DNA of 64,000 nucleotides, taken from NCBI RefSeq assembly GCF_016405965.1, contig NZ_JAEFCD010000024.1, forward strand, positions 1-64,000, given 5' to 3'. The stretch's first letter is position 1. Each line of letters starts with the position of its first letter. Positions 38,952-46,498 of the stretch are shown in pieces. A program made the position numbers and the translations under genes. Source of the DNA: Alteromonas sp. IB21. GTDB lineage: Bacteria > Pseudomonadota > Gammaproteobacteria > Enterobacterales > Alteromonadaceae. The notes beneath the pieces are model-generated. The model ran no database searches. It saw only the letters and a program-made list of their open reading frames with translations, and was not told where the DNA came from.

Positions 38952-39048
38952 TAATTATTAACTCTTTTAACGACGCTTTTTGCCCTACGCTAAAACAGTT
39001 AAGGGCAGTAAGCATACGCTGTGACTACCCGTCGATTGTAACACCTTC

Positions 39049-39060
39049 TTAAACGTTTAA
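39049..39060. promoter_or_regulatory. Candidate LacI-family operator upstream of the regulator
   Basis: TTAAACGTTTAA is a perfect 12-base palindrome with a central CG, about 100 bases upstream of the LacI-type start codon and downstream of upp. A similar TAAACGTTAA occurs near 34819. The assignment is by pattern only. Confidence 0.4.
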
Positions 39061-39135
39061 CCCAATAAATTTAACGTTCTAAACACGCCTCATTTAACAA
39101 ATCATTAAACAACTTAATATTAAGGTTTATTACGT

Positions 39136-39765
39136 TTATCGTGTCCCGAAGATTTTATCACCGGCGTCGCCAAGTCCCGGCAATATGTAGCCCTTTTCAT
39201 TTAATCGTTCATCGATAGCAGCGGTAAAAATATCAACATCAGGGTGTGCTTCAACAACAGCCTTAATACCCTCGGGAGCCGCAACAAGAAAAAGCCCCAT
39301 GATTTTGGTACAGCCTTTTTCCTTTAGTAGGTCAATGGTTGCAATGAGGGTTCCGCCAGTGGCAAGCATGGGATCAACAATAAGCGCAGTGCGCTCATCA
39401 ATGTTTTTTACTACCTTGTCAAAATATGCCACAGGTTGCAGTGTTTCCTCGTCACGATAAAGGCCTACTACACTGATCTTGGCGTTCGGTATAAGCTTGA
39501 GTACCCCTTCAAGCATTCCAAGACCAGCGCGAAGAATTGGCACAACCGTTATTTTCTTTCCTTTAATCTGCCTCACTTCGACGTCGTCGCCGGACCAACT
39601 CTTTATCGTCGCTCTCTCGGTAGGTAACGTTCGTGTCGCTTCATAGGTCAGCAGGTTCCCTACTTCTGAAGCTAATTCGCGAAAATCTTTGCTGCTAATT
39701 TTAGCGTATCGCATAAGCCCGATTTTATGGGCAATAAGCGGATGGGTAATTTCGTGAACGGCCAT
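39136..39765 (-). CDS. upp: Uracil phosphoribosyltransferase
   Basis: This 209-residue protein has the usual size and motifs: [12 protein letters not shown] at the start, [13 protein letters not shown], the PRPP-binding [12 protein letters not shown], and a C-terminal [16 protein letters not shown] for uracil binding. It converts uracil and PRPP into UMP. AAGGAG precedes the ATG. No uracil permease gene is adjacent. Confidence 0.97.
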   Translation of the reverse strand: MAVHEITHPLIAHKIGLMRYAKISSKDFRELASEVGNLLTYEATRTLPTERATIKSWSGDDVEVRQIKGKKITVVPILRAGLGMLEGVLKLIPNAKISVVGLYRDEETLQPVAYFDKVVKNIDERTALIVDPMLATGGTLIATIDLLKEKGCTKIMGLFLVAAPEGIKAVVEAHPDVDIFTAAIDERLNEKGYILPGLGDAGDKIFGTR

Positions 39766-39976
39766 GTAAGACTCCTTGTAATCGATTTAACGACAGTTTA
39801 CCCCATGGGTATTTTAGTTAAAGCGATTGGTCGTAAAAACATGCCTATTCGTTTCATTAAAATTGATTTTCATTATTACACGCTATTTTTTAAAGGCCTT
39901 CATGCAGTATAAATTAACAGACTATGCAACTAAGCTATAAAAGATACCTCGGTAGAAACTATTCACCAAAGACAGT

Positions 39977-40000
39977 CGCTACCCTACTCGTAGGGTAGCG
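39977..40000 (-). terminator. Perfect hairpin overlapping the stop codon of the XRE gene
   Basis: CGCTACCCTA (39977-39986) and TAGGGTAGCG (39991-40000) form a perfect 10-bp stem with a CTCG loop. The stem includes the last six codons and the TAG stop (39979-39981) of the XRE gene. No strong T run follows on the minus strand, so it may terminate poorly or act on mRNA stability. Confidence 0.5.
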
Positions 40001-40200
40001 CCATCTGGCATCGTCACTTCAATCTTCATAGTGCCGCCAACCGCTGCTAAATAAGCCGCAGCCCGCTGCAATGACACATCTTGAATTCTCTTCGATTCTA
40101 ATTTGCTTACGCCCGAAGCGGTCACTGATAACGCCATTGCTACCACTTCTTGTTTAACTCTATGTTGCTTTCTAATGTCACCTAATGTGATTTCTTTCAT
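39979..40200 (-). CDS. Small XRE/HipB-like helix-turn-helix regulator
   Basis: This 73-residue protein is essentially one helix-turn-helix domain (LGDIRKQHRVKQEVVAMALSV, then GVSKLESKRIQD) followed by LQRAAAYLAAVGG and a short basic-acidic tail. That is the layout of HipB-like or antitoxin-type regulators. No toxin partner is adjacent. The gene lies directly behind an attenuator-like leader with an aromatic-rich peptide, and its own ribosome-binding site is weak. Direct targets are unknown. Confidence 0.75.
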   Translation of the reverse strand: MKEITLGDIRKQHRVKQEVVAMALSVTASGVSKLESKRIQDVSLQRAAAYLAAVGGTMKIEVTMPDGATLRVG

Positions 40201-40231
40201 TGTTTTTTACCGAGAATTACGGGCATTAAAA

Positions 40232-40374
40232 AAGCCCAGATGGTGATACCTTCTGGGCTTTTGCAAAACGTTCTACCTGCAGTGCCCAGAAGCCAATACT
40301 TGCCCCTGAACACCGACGGTCAGGTGCAATCAGTAATTAAAATTGTAAAAATAACCAGTTGAAACGTTTTGCAT
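40232..40374 (-). promoter_or_regulatory. Ribosome-mediated transcription attenuator in the XRE gene leader
   Basis: Read on the minus strand, CTTCTGGGC (40284-40292) can pair perfectly over nine bases with GCCCAGAAG (40250-40258), an antiterminator. The latter can instead pair with TCTGGGC (40234-40240) to form a 9-bp terminator stem (arms 40232-40240 and 40252-40260) followed by six U. A further perfect 10-bp pairing links GCAAAACGTT in the leader-peptide start (40363-40372) with AACGTTTTGC (40263-40272). This is the classical layout of amino-acid attenuators. The pairing is read by eye and no folding was computed. Confidence 0.7.
40330..40374 (-). CDS. Aromatic-rich leader peptide of the attenuator
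   Basis: A 15-codon frame starting at ATG 40374 encodes MQNVSTGYFYNFNY. Three Tyr and two Phe fall in the last seven residues, preceding the competing hairpins by the usual distance. GAGA lies eight bases upstream. Control codons for Tyr/Phe would let stalled ribosomes favour the antiterminator when charged aromatic tRNAs are scarce. No known gene product has this sequence to my knowledge. Confidence 0.6.
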   Translation of the reverse strand: MQNVSTGYFYNFNY

Positions 40375-40505
40375 GATAATTCTCTTTTCACAATGTGCTT
40401 GTACAAACGACCCTGTGCCGCGACTGAGCAAAATGTTGAGGCTTCGGTGCGTTTCAAAAATACAGCAGCGGCCTTCTGTCACTTATCCTTAACCATACCA
40501 TGTCG

Positions 40506-40586
40506 TTAAGCAATAGCAACGACTTTCCAAACAGGAAAGTGTTTGTGCGCTTCGATCACGCCTTTCATATTAGTTTTAAAAAACAT
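40506..40586 (-). CDS. Very short ORF abutting the cupin gene
   Basis: ATG at 40586 follows the cupin TAG stop with no gap. The frame encodes 26 residues ending FPVWKVVAIA. It could be translated by re-initiation but has no recognisable family and no independent ribosome-binding site. It may be a chance frame. Confidence 0.2.
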   Translation of the reverse strand: MFFKTNMKGVIEAHKHFPVWKVVAIA

Positions 40587-41117
40587 CTACAGAACACCTA
40601 CAAAGTCCCCTTCTTTGGCACGCTTTAGCGCATCCAAAAATTGTGGAACTAAATGACTTCCTTCCTCGGGCGACCAGGGTGCAAACCCCTTATCATCTGT
40701 AGCCTCATAGGGGCCCTGTTTTACTTCCATAAAAACAACCGGGCTATTGCAAACTGTTGCATGCCAGACATTTGGAGGTATTTCCACACCGCTAGTCTCC
40801 CCGCCTGCTTTTAAGGTAGTTCTTTCCACCAGTTGCCCTTCCTTCTCGTTATCGAAAAAGAGAATATCTAACTCACCTTCAAGTACCATAAAAAACTCCC
40901 ACTTATGAGACTGTACATGCCGATGAGGACGTACATAAGAGTCTGGCATCATGGCAATAAAAAGGCGCTGAACGACATCTTGATATGTTTTGTGAACATT
41001 AAAGTGGGAGCGGCGGCGTGCGCTAGTCTCAGCTTGAGATTTAAGCGTTTCAAACAGTGTTTTATCAAAGCGGGTTGCATTAGCCTGGTGTACGTTGCTC
41101 TGTTTTTTATTGCTCAT
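40587..41117 (-). CDS. WbuC-family cupin metalloprotein
   Basis: The start at ATG 41117 (MSNKKQSNVHQ) gives 176 residues. The longer frame to 41267 would run through a terminator at 41167-41195 and is rejected. The cupin core has metal-binding residues in RPHRHVQSHKWEFFMVLEGEL and IPPNVWHATV. It also has the conserved RRRSHFNVH start and FAPWSPEEG near the C-terminus, the WbuC pattern. WbuC genes often sit in O-antigen clusters but the reaction is not established. Here it is separated from the EPS locus. Confidence 0.85.
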   Translation of the reverse strand: MSNKKQSNVHQANATRFDKTLFETLKSQAETSARRRSHFNVHKTYQDVVQRLFIAMMPDSYVRPHRHVQSHKWEFFMVLEGELDILFFDNEKEGQLVERTTLKAGGETSGVEIPPNVWHATVCNSPVVFMEVKQGPYEATDDKGFAPWSPEEGSHLVPQFLDALKRAKEGDFVGVL

Positions 41118-41166
41118 GTTTATATCTGACAATATCTTCCCCTTTAACTGCTTGAAAAAACGAAAA

Positions 41167-41195
41167 GTGTTTGCGCAAAACAACTGCGCAAACAC
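41167..41195 (-). terminator. Terminator between the periplasmic duplicated protein and the cupin gene
   Basis: GTGTTTGCGC (41167-41176) and GCGCAAACAC (41186-41195) form a perfect 10-bp stem with a nine-base loop. On the minus strand it is followed by CTTTTCGTTTTTT. This ends the oxidase operon and makes the cupin gene a separate unit. Confidence 0.85.
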
Positions 41196-41242
41196 CAAAA
41201 AGCTATCGCTTACGTTACTTTTGCAAAAAAAAAGTTGCAAGC

Positions 41243-42148
41243 TTAAAGGCGAGCTATCTCTACCCATCCTCCCTGAATAAACTTCACTTTTTTATCTTGG
41301 TGACAGAAGACAGGAATTTTCCATTTTTCTTGTTCATCGTTATCTAAACGACTGTCTGGCCATGTATATGCCGCTTGTGTAGAAAGCTTCACCCATTTAA
41401 CTTCAGAATCCACGGGCGAACGACCAAGTTGTTTCCAGCCTTCACTTTGCGTGTTTGCCTCTACGCCGTGTGGACTAAATCTGAACATGGGCTCGTCGTA
41501 TTCATCAAGTACTACCATGTGATGGTCGCCCTGATAACTTACCCTTATCGCTCGTTCAGGACCAGGAATTACCATAGCTGTAAGGTCTGTAATAGGCGCC
41601 GCTTTATTGTCTACCGTAACTAACGTGCGCTTGCTCGGTGGCGCCAGCGATTTGAAATACCCAGAAAGCTCTTGGCGCTTGCCGTTTACCGCTAGCGCAA
41701 TACTCCAGCGTTCTGCGTGTTCATCAGTTTTTTCTAACCGTTTATCATACCAACCGTAGTAGTTCCGCTCGCTAACTTGGGTCCATTTTGACTCGAGCTT
41801 TTGATCTGTTACCCACTCTGGCAAAGGTCTGGGCCCTGCGGTTTGTACTTTAAACCACATAGGGTGGTCCCAATTGGCATAAACACCACTTTTTGTGATG
41901 CGAATGAAAGCCTCATTGTCATCGCCCAGCACTTCTAATTTTCCCTCGCCGTCATATTGCACAAGTATTTCGTTTCCCAAGGGCGAACTTTGTATTTGGG
42001 ACAAAATAACGGCTTCGCTTTTACCCCGCTCATCTATAACAGGGAGCCACTCTCCGGCGACAGCTGACGCCCCATGCGCGTAAACGTTTGAGGATATAAA
42101 AGAGCATGCTAGGAAAAATGCTAACACGGTAGTAAATGTCTTAATCAT
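41243..42148 (-). CDS. Periplasmic protein with internal duplication, partner of the copper oxidase
   Basis: This 301-residue protein has a signal peptide (TVLAFFLACSFISSNVYA) and two similar halves. VLGDDNEAFIRITKSGVYAN in the first matches VLDEYDEPMFRFSPHGVEAN in the second. WTQVSERNYYGWYDKRL and ERWSIALAVNG match WVKLSTQAAYTWPDSRL and EKWKIPVFCHQ. Each half has conserved Trp and Arg. I do not recognise a named family. It starts 11 bases after the copper-oxidase gene, so the two form an operon. A role in copper delivery, maturation or substrate presentation is only inferred. Confidence 0.75.
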   Translation of the reverse strand: MIKTFTTVLAFFLACSFISSNVYAHGASAVAGEWLPVIDERGKSEAVILSQIQSSPLGNEILVQYDGEGKLEVLGDDNEAFIRITKSGVYANWDHPMWFKVQTAGPRPLPEWVTDQKLESKWTQVSERNYYGWYDKRLEKTDEHAERWSIALAVNGKRQELSGYFKSLAPPSKRTLVTVDNKAAPITDLTAMVIPGPERAIRVSYQGDHHMVVLDEYDEPMFRFSPHGVEANTQSEGWKQLGRSPVDSEVKWVKLSTQAAYTWPDSRLDNDEQEKWKIPVFCHQDKKVKFIQGGWVEIARL

Positions 42149-42159
42149 GATTACTCCCC

Positions 42160-44433
42160 CTAGTTACACATTGCAGAAAGTTCGCCCGTCACCGTGATAG
42201 TCTTTGACGCTGATGGAACTAATTCGCCATTTTCATCACGAGCGTTAACAAAAAGCATGTAATCGCCAGGTGGTACTACAGCTTGCTGCGATGGCATTTG
42301 TACGACAATCCTATCTGTATTGTGACGCACTATGGGAAGAACTACGCTGCGCTGGTCACCATCGATAAGATGGGTAATGTTTGTTCTTCGTATCAGCACC
42401 ACTGACTCGATATTGGCATTCATTTTGGCGGTTGCTGCATCTGTGTTTTTCAAGCCAATACTAAGACGTTCGCCCACACCAACAGCCTTGTTTTTTCTTC
42501 CTATAGCGGGTCTGTCGCCAAACATATAGGCAGGCTTATAGATTTCAAAAGAAGGATCTCTGCCATCGTTTGGTGAGAAGCCCGGTAACGTAACGCTGTA
42601 TGCATATGCGGTATTAATGGGAGCATGTCCACCTATTAAGACACTACCATCTGGCAACAATGCAGCAGAGTTGTGATACGTACGCGGTCGATTTTGCTCG
42701 GCAACCTGTCTAAATGTTTCTGTCTCAGGGTCGAAAATTTCAGCTTTCAGAATAGGTTTTCCAGCACCTGGTAGCACCACCTCATCCCTGTCTGCTCCCG
42801 ATACGACTAAGACCTCTCCTGTGGGGAGCAGTACACCAGTACCGTACCAACGACCTTGCTGTAGACTTCCCGTTGAGCGCGAGTCATACAGCATTTTTTC
42901 ACCGTCAATGGTCACCGAGTCGATACGCGCCAAGTTTGTACCAACATACAAACCAGGGCTTGTTGCAGCAACACCAGTTAATACACCACCGGCGGTGAGA
43001 AACTCTGTTTTACTGTAAACCCCATTATCATCTGGCGTTAGTGGCATCATCATTGAAAATGTGGAGCCTCGAAAACCAGCGCCTAACAGTGCCTGCACAT
43101 CAGCAAGCCTGTATGGGTCGTCAATGATGGGGGCTAGTGCGTCAAATGGATTAGCAATAAATTCTTCCGTTAGACCGGTAAGCAACCCATTTAACGATGT
43201 GCTTGATTCGGTATTGGTTATATTAAGAAAACTTGTAAGATCTCCTATACCCGCTTCGCTTAAGTGAAGTGGTAAGCCGGCAAACCCAAGGTCAGCCCAC
43301 GTTTTAGATTGAGGATCGTAAGCCGCTACTATATTCCAAAGCGCTTGATCGTAACTCTGCCCAAATGGATTAAACGCCTGCCCGCCTCCGTTGTAGAAGA
43401 CGTGGCCATTAGGTAGCAAGTGTAATCTTGGATACAAGGGTAACGAACGTTCTGCTAACGGGCCGTTGTCCTTCCATTCCCCGCAAGATGTATCGTAGGT
43501 TTCGGTAACCGTAACATTTCTACCTGAGGTTTCTGGGCGGGTTAAATAAACGGGCTTCACGAGCTTGGTAACACCACTAGCAACCAGTACATTGCCGTTA
43601 GCTAGTGATAAAGCGCTTGGATACCAGCGCCCAAAGTTCATGTCGCCTGTTTTTCGCCAGCTATTATCTTCGGGATTAAAAATACGACTGTTTTTCAAAC
43701 CTTCTAGTTCAGACAGTCCAAAATTAATCGGCTCGCCAAGTAAGCTCGTACTTACTCCTGGTTCGTGGTAGTAGTCAGTGCCGCCTACTGCCATAAGTTC
43801 TCCGTTGGGCAAGCCAACTAAATCAGCACAGAAAAGAGCGCCGTCGTTGTTGGTTCTCTCGTCATCTGTGTTTAAATCAAGTGGCAGGGATGTACCTAAA
43901 AAACCGGTTATGTCACCAGTAAGGGTTTCAGAATCATTTCCATCAGGGTTGGCGCCAGCGTCTACAGGAGAAGGCGCAATCCAACTCGCACTGTCATTTT
44001 TCATGGTCAATACGCGAGTTTGGTCGTTTATAATGGCAGAGCCTATTTCTAGTAACGCGTTGTACTCAACGTTTTCAGTACCTTCCAATGCGTTAAAATA
44101 AAGAATACGCCCATCGTTTAGTAGTGCCAAGCTGCCTGCTGCAGGTTTGCACTTGAGCACACCATCTTCATTCTCTTCGCACTTACCGTTATCTGGGTAA
44201 TTGTTGAGAGGATTAGTTATGTTGGTGTTGTCTTGATCGGGGAATTCACCTGTAACCAACGGCTCTTCGAATGGGTCAGTGAAAATTCCCTGCTGTTTAC
44301 ACGCAGCAATATTTGAACATTCTGGCGTGACGATTGGCACTTTACCTTTGTTGCGTTCAGCAAGCGCAAAGTGAGAGGTTATACTTAAAGTAAGTAGTGT
44401 AAGTGTGGGTACTAAAAGTGGACGTTTGTGCAT
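42160..44433 (-). CDS. Secreted galactose-oxidase-like copper-radical oxidase (Kelch + DUF1929)
   Basis: This 757-residue protein has a signal peptide (ending HFALA), a seven-bladed Kelch-type propeller with repeated LPNG..GG motifs, and a C-terminal immunoglobulin-like DUF1929 domain. All copper-radical residues are present: Cys202 (LFCADL) and Tyr271 (RWYPSA) for the cross-link, Tyr586 and His587 (RTYHNS), and His688 (ITHLIDGDQRS). An insertion of about 100 residues lies at about 380-480. Family members oxidise alcohols or aldehydes to aldehydes or acids and release hydrogen peroxide. The substrate is unknown. Similarity is closest to GlxA-like and glyoxal-oxidase-like enzymes, by recall. 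Confidence 0.85.
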   Translation of the reverse strand: MHKRPLLVPTLTLLTLSITSHFALAERNKGKVPIVTPECSNIAACKQQGIFTDPFEEPLVTGEFPDQDNTNITNPLNNYPDNGKCEENEDGVLKCKPAAGSLALLNDGRILYFNALEGTENVEYNALLEIGSAIINDQTRVLTMKNDSASWIAPSPVDAGANPDGNDSETLTGDITGFLGTSLPLDLNTDDERTNNDGALFCADLVGLPNGELMAVGGTDYYHEPGVSTSLLGEPINFGLSELEGLKNSRIFNPEDNSWRKTGDMNFGRWYPSALSLANGNVLVASGVTKLVKPVYLTRPETSGRNVTVTETYDTSCGEWKDNGPLAERSLPLYPRLHLLPNGHVFYNGGGQAFNPFGQSYDQALWNIVAAYDPQSKTWADLGFAGLPLHLSEAGIGDLTSFLNITNTESSTSLNGLLTGLTEEFIANPFDALAPIIDDPYRLADVQALLGAGFRGSTFSMMMPLTPDDNGVYSKTEFLTAGGVLTGVAATSPGLYVGTNLARIDSVTIDGEKMLYDSRSTGSLQQGRWYGTGVLLPTGEVLVVSGADRDEVVLPGAGKPILKAEIFDPETETFRQVAEQNRPRTYHNSAALLPDGSVLIGGHAPINTAYAYSVTLPGFSPNDGRDPSFEIYKPAYMFGDRPAIGRKNKAVGVGERLSIGLKNTDAATAKMNANIESVVLIRRTNITHLIDGDQRSVVLPIVRHNTDRIVVQMPSQQAVVPPGDYMLFVNARDENGELVPSASKTITVTGELSAMCN

Positions 44434-44577
44434 TGTGGCATCCTATTATCGTTGAGTTATCACGCCGTTTAACTTGAGCGAACCTGTTCAGGAAATGCCC
44501 AAATGTAAACAGCATGTAAACCAAACGTCTAAGACGAATGCTTGGATGCAGTTTTTTTAAAATTAGTTTTTAATTTT

Positions 44578-45585
44578 TTATTTCTTGTTACCCGCGCGCA
44601 TTCTGCGGCTCTGTTCTTGGCGCTTCTCTTCTCGCTTTTCTTTTCGGTCCTTTTTATCTGGCGTCAGCGAGCCTGTTTTAAATTTTGCTTTACGATTAGC
44701 TTTTGCTTCAGCCTTCTTAATCGCTTCCAGCTCCATTTCTTTTTTCTCAACTTCTAACATTTCAGGGGTTTCTAACGTAATTCGCCCTAGCTTGCCTGAC
44801 TGCAGTTCTTTAAGCAGAATTTCACAAATTTTATGTAGGTTTACTCGTCCACCTGCCTGAATTGCTCCGCGGTTTCTCGCGGCGGCCTCTAAAAACTCAA
44901 TCTCTGTGTCAGGCAACTCTTCAAGCTTGTAACGCTCTTTCATGACGTCGGGATACGCTTTAATTAGATAATCAGCAGCAAAAAAACCAACATCATCGTA
45001 TTCCATTGCTGTATTTTTAACGGCTCCCGATGAAGCCAAGCGGTAAATAGAATGCGGATTTTCTAATTTCGGCCATAACACCCCTGGCGTATCAAATAAA
45101 ATAATGCCACTGCCCAAATTAATACGCTGCTGACTTTTAGTGACAGCAGGCTCATTGCCGGTTTTTGCGATAATACGCTCTGCTAATATATTGATGAGCG
45201 TTGACTTACCCACATTGGGAATGCCGGTAATCATTGCTTTTATCGCTTTGGGTTGGCCTTCTTTGTAAGCACAGATACTCTTAACAAGCTGCATTATCTG
45301 CTTACTGTTACCAGGATTGTCACTTGATGTTGTAATCGTTTTTACGCCGCGCTCTTTTTCCAAGCTTTCCTGCCAGCGGGCAGTTATCTCAGGGTCGGCT
45401 AAATCATATTTATTCAGAATTTTAATACAGGGTTTATCACCGCGTATTTTTGCAATTTCTGGGTTTTCACTAGAATACGGAATACGTGCATCAAGTACTT
45501 CAATAAGAATGTCTACTTGACTAAGCGACTCTTTAATTTCTTTCAGGGCCTTGTGCATGTGGCCAGGGAACCATTGTAATGCCAT
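44578..45585 (-). CDS. ylqF: Circularly permuted ribosome-biogenesis GTPase, YlqF/RbgA type
   Basis: This 335-residue protein starts WFPGHMHKALKEI, the YlqF signature. The G motifs are in permuted order: G4 (ILNKYDLAD) comes first, then G1 (GIPNVGKSTLIN), then G3 (DTPGVLWP). A basic Lys/Arg/Glu-rich tail (about 275-335) probably contacts rRNA. It helps assemble the large ribosomal subunit. It is followed at 32 bases by the RNA methyltransferase gene upstream in the same direction, so an rRNA-related pair is likely. Confidence 0.9.
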   Translation of the reverse strand: MALQWFPGHMHKALKEIKESLSQVDILIEVLDARIPYSSENPEIAKIRGDKPCIKILNKYDLADPEITARWQESLEKERGVKTITTSSDNPGNSKQIMQLVKSICAYKEGQPKAIKAMITGIPNVGKSTLINILAERIIAKTGNEPAVTKSQQRINLGSGIILFDTPGVLWPKLENPHSIYRLASSGAVKNTAMEYDDVGFFAADYLIKAYPDVMKERYKLEELPDTEIEFLEAAARNRGAIQAGGRVNLHKICEILLKELQSGKLGRITLETPEMLEVEKKEMELEAIKKAEAKANRKAKFKTGSLTPDKKDRKEKREEKRQEQSRRMRAGNKK

Positions 45586-45617
45586 GGTTAATTCCTATCG
45601 TGATCGAGTTGTAAACG

Positions 45618-46406
45618 CTATGCCGAACGGGTCAGCTCGTATGCGCAGACATTGACAGCGCTAGCTAAATTTAATGAGTCTATGTTGCCACTTCCGGCAA
45701 TGGTATATGCTGTTGCGTTAAGCGTTGAAAGCGCATTTGAAGGCACTCCACGTGCTTCATTGCCAAACAGATAGCACTGATAATTACCGAAGGTCTCTGA
45801 GGTGATATTGCTACCATCCATGTCTAAAAAAGCGAAGCGTTCAAATCGTTCTGCCAAACTTTCAAGCGGCACATTTAATTCCATTTTGACGTGAAAAATA
45901 GCCCCCATGCTAGAGCGCACGACTTTAGAATTGTATGGGTCTACGCTGTTTGGGCTAAGCAGTAACGTGAAATTACCAAACCAGGCTAGGGTTCTTAGTA
46001 TAGTGCCTAAATTGCCTGGATCTTGAACCTCATAAAGGTAGATGTACTTTTCGGTGCTGGAACTGTTCGCAATATTGCTAGATGTTGACTGCTCTGTACT
46101 TAACGTAGCGTTGGGAAGCGGAACGCGAGCAATAATACCTTGTGGTGACTTCGTGTCGCTTAGTTGCTGCATTTGTTGCGACGATACCGTTTCAACGTTC
46201 ATCTGAACATTAGATGGAAGTACGTATTCTCTCACCCACGGCTCGTACTCAGCCGTGATATAAAGCGTGATATCGCCGATACTTTTACTCTTGTGTTGAG
46301 CAACGTTAATTAACTCTAGGACTAAGTGCTCCCCTTCAACTAAATAGAATCCGAACTGTGTTCTAAATTTTTTTTGATGAAGCTTTTTCACGTCACTTAG
46401 TTTCAT
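45618..46406 (-). CDS. SpoU/TrmH-family RNA methyltransferase
   Basis: The start at ATG 46406 (MKLSDVKKLHQKKF) has AAGG eight bases upstream; a longer frame to 46472 is not supported by this site. The 262-residue protein has the SpoU substrate-binding N-domain (FYLVEGEHLVLEL). The knotted methyltransferase domain has YEVQDPGNLGTILRTL, YLFGNEARGV and SLNLASAVNVCAYE. It 2'-O-methylates rRNA or tRNA; the exact site is unknown. It sits just upstream of ylqF in one operon. Confidence 0.9.
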   Translation of the reverse strand: MKLSDVKKLHQKKFRTQFGFYLVEGEHLVLELINVAQHKSKSIGDITLYITAEYEPWVREYVLPSNVQMNVETVSSQQMQQLSDTKSPQGIIARVPLPNATLSTEQSTSSNIANSSSTEKYIYLYEVQDPGNLGTILRTLAWFGNFTLLLSPNSVDPYNSKVVRSSMGAIFHVKMELNVPLESLAERFERFAFLDMDGSNITSETFGNYQCYLFGNEARGVPSNALSTLNATAYTIAGSGNIDSLNLASAVNVCAYELTRSA

Positions 46407-46459
46407 TTGCATCGCCTTTTTATAACTTTCGGCGCAAGTGTAAGGTAAGTGAAAGAAAA

Positions 46460-46483
46460 GGCAAGATGACATTGCATCTTGCC
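46460..46483 (-). terminator. Terminator after the decarboxylase gene
   Basis: GGCAAGATG (46460-46468) and CATCTTGCC (46475-46483) form a 9-bp stem. On the minus strand CTTTTCTTTC follows. It lies 16 bases past the decarboxylase stop. Confidence 0.8.
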
Positions 46484-46498
46484 GCTAGAGCATGGCGG

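Noticed and set aside
40373-40491. Plus-strand 39-codon frame across the attenuator region
   Set aside because: It reads antisense to the leader and has no ribosome-binding site. The minus-strand structure explains the sequence better.
41118-41267. Longer N-terminus for the WbuC-type cupin
   Set aside because: The extension crosses a strong terminator (41167-41195) and has no similarity to WbuC proteins.
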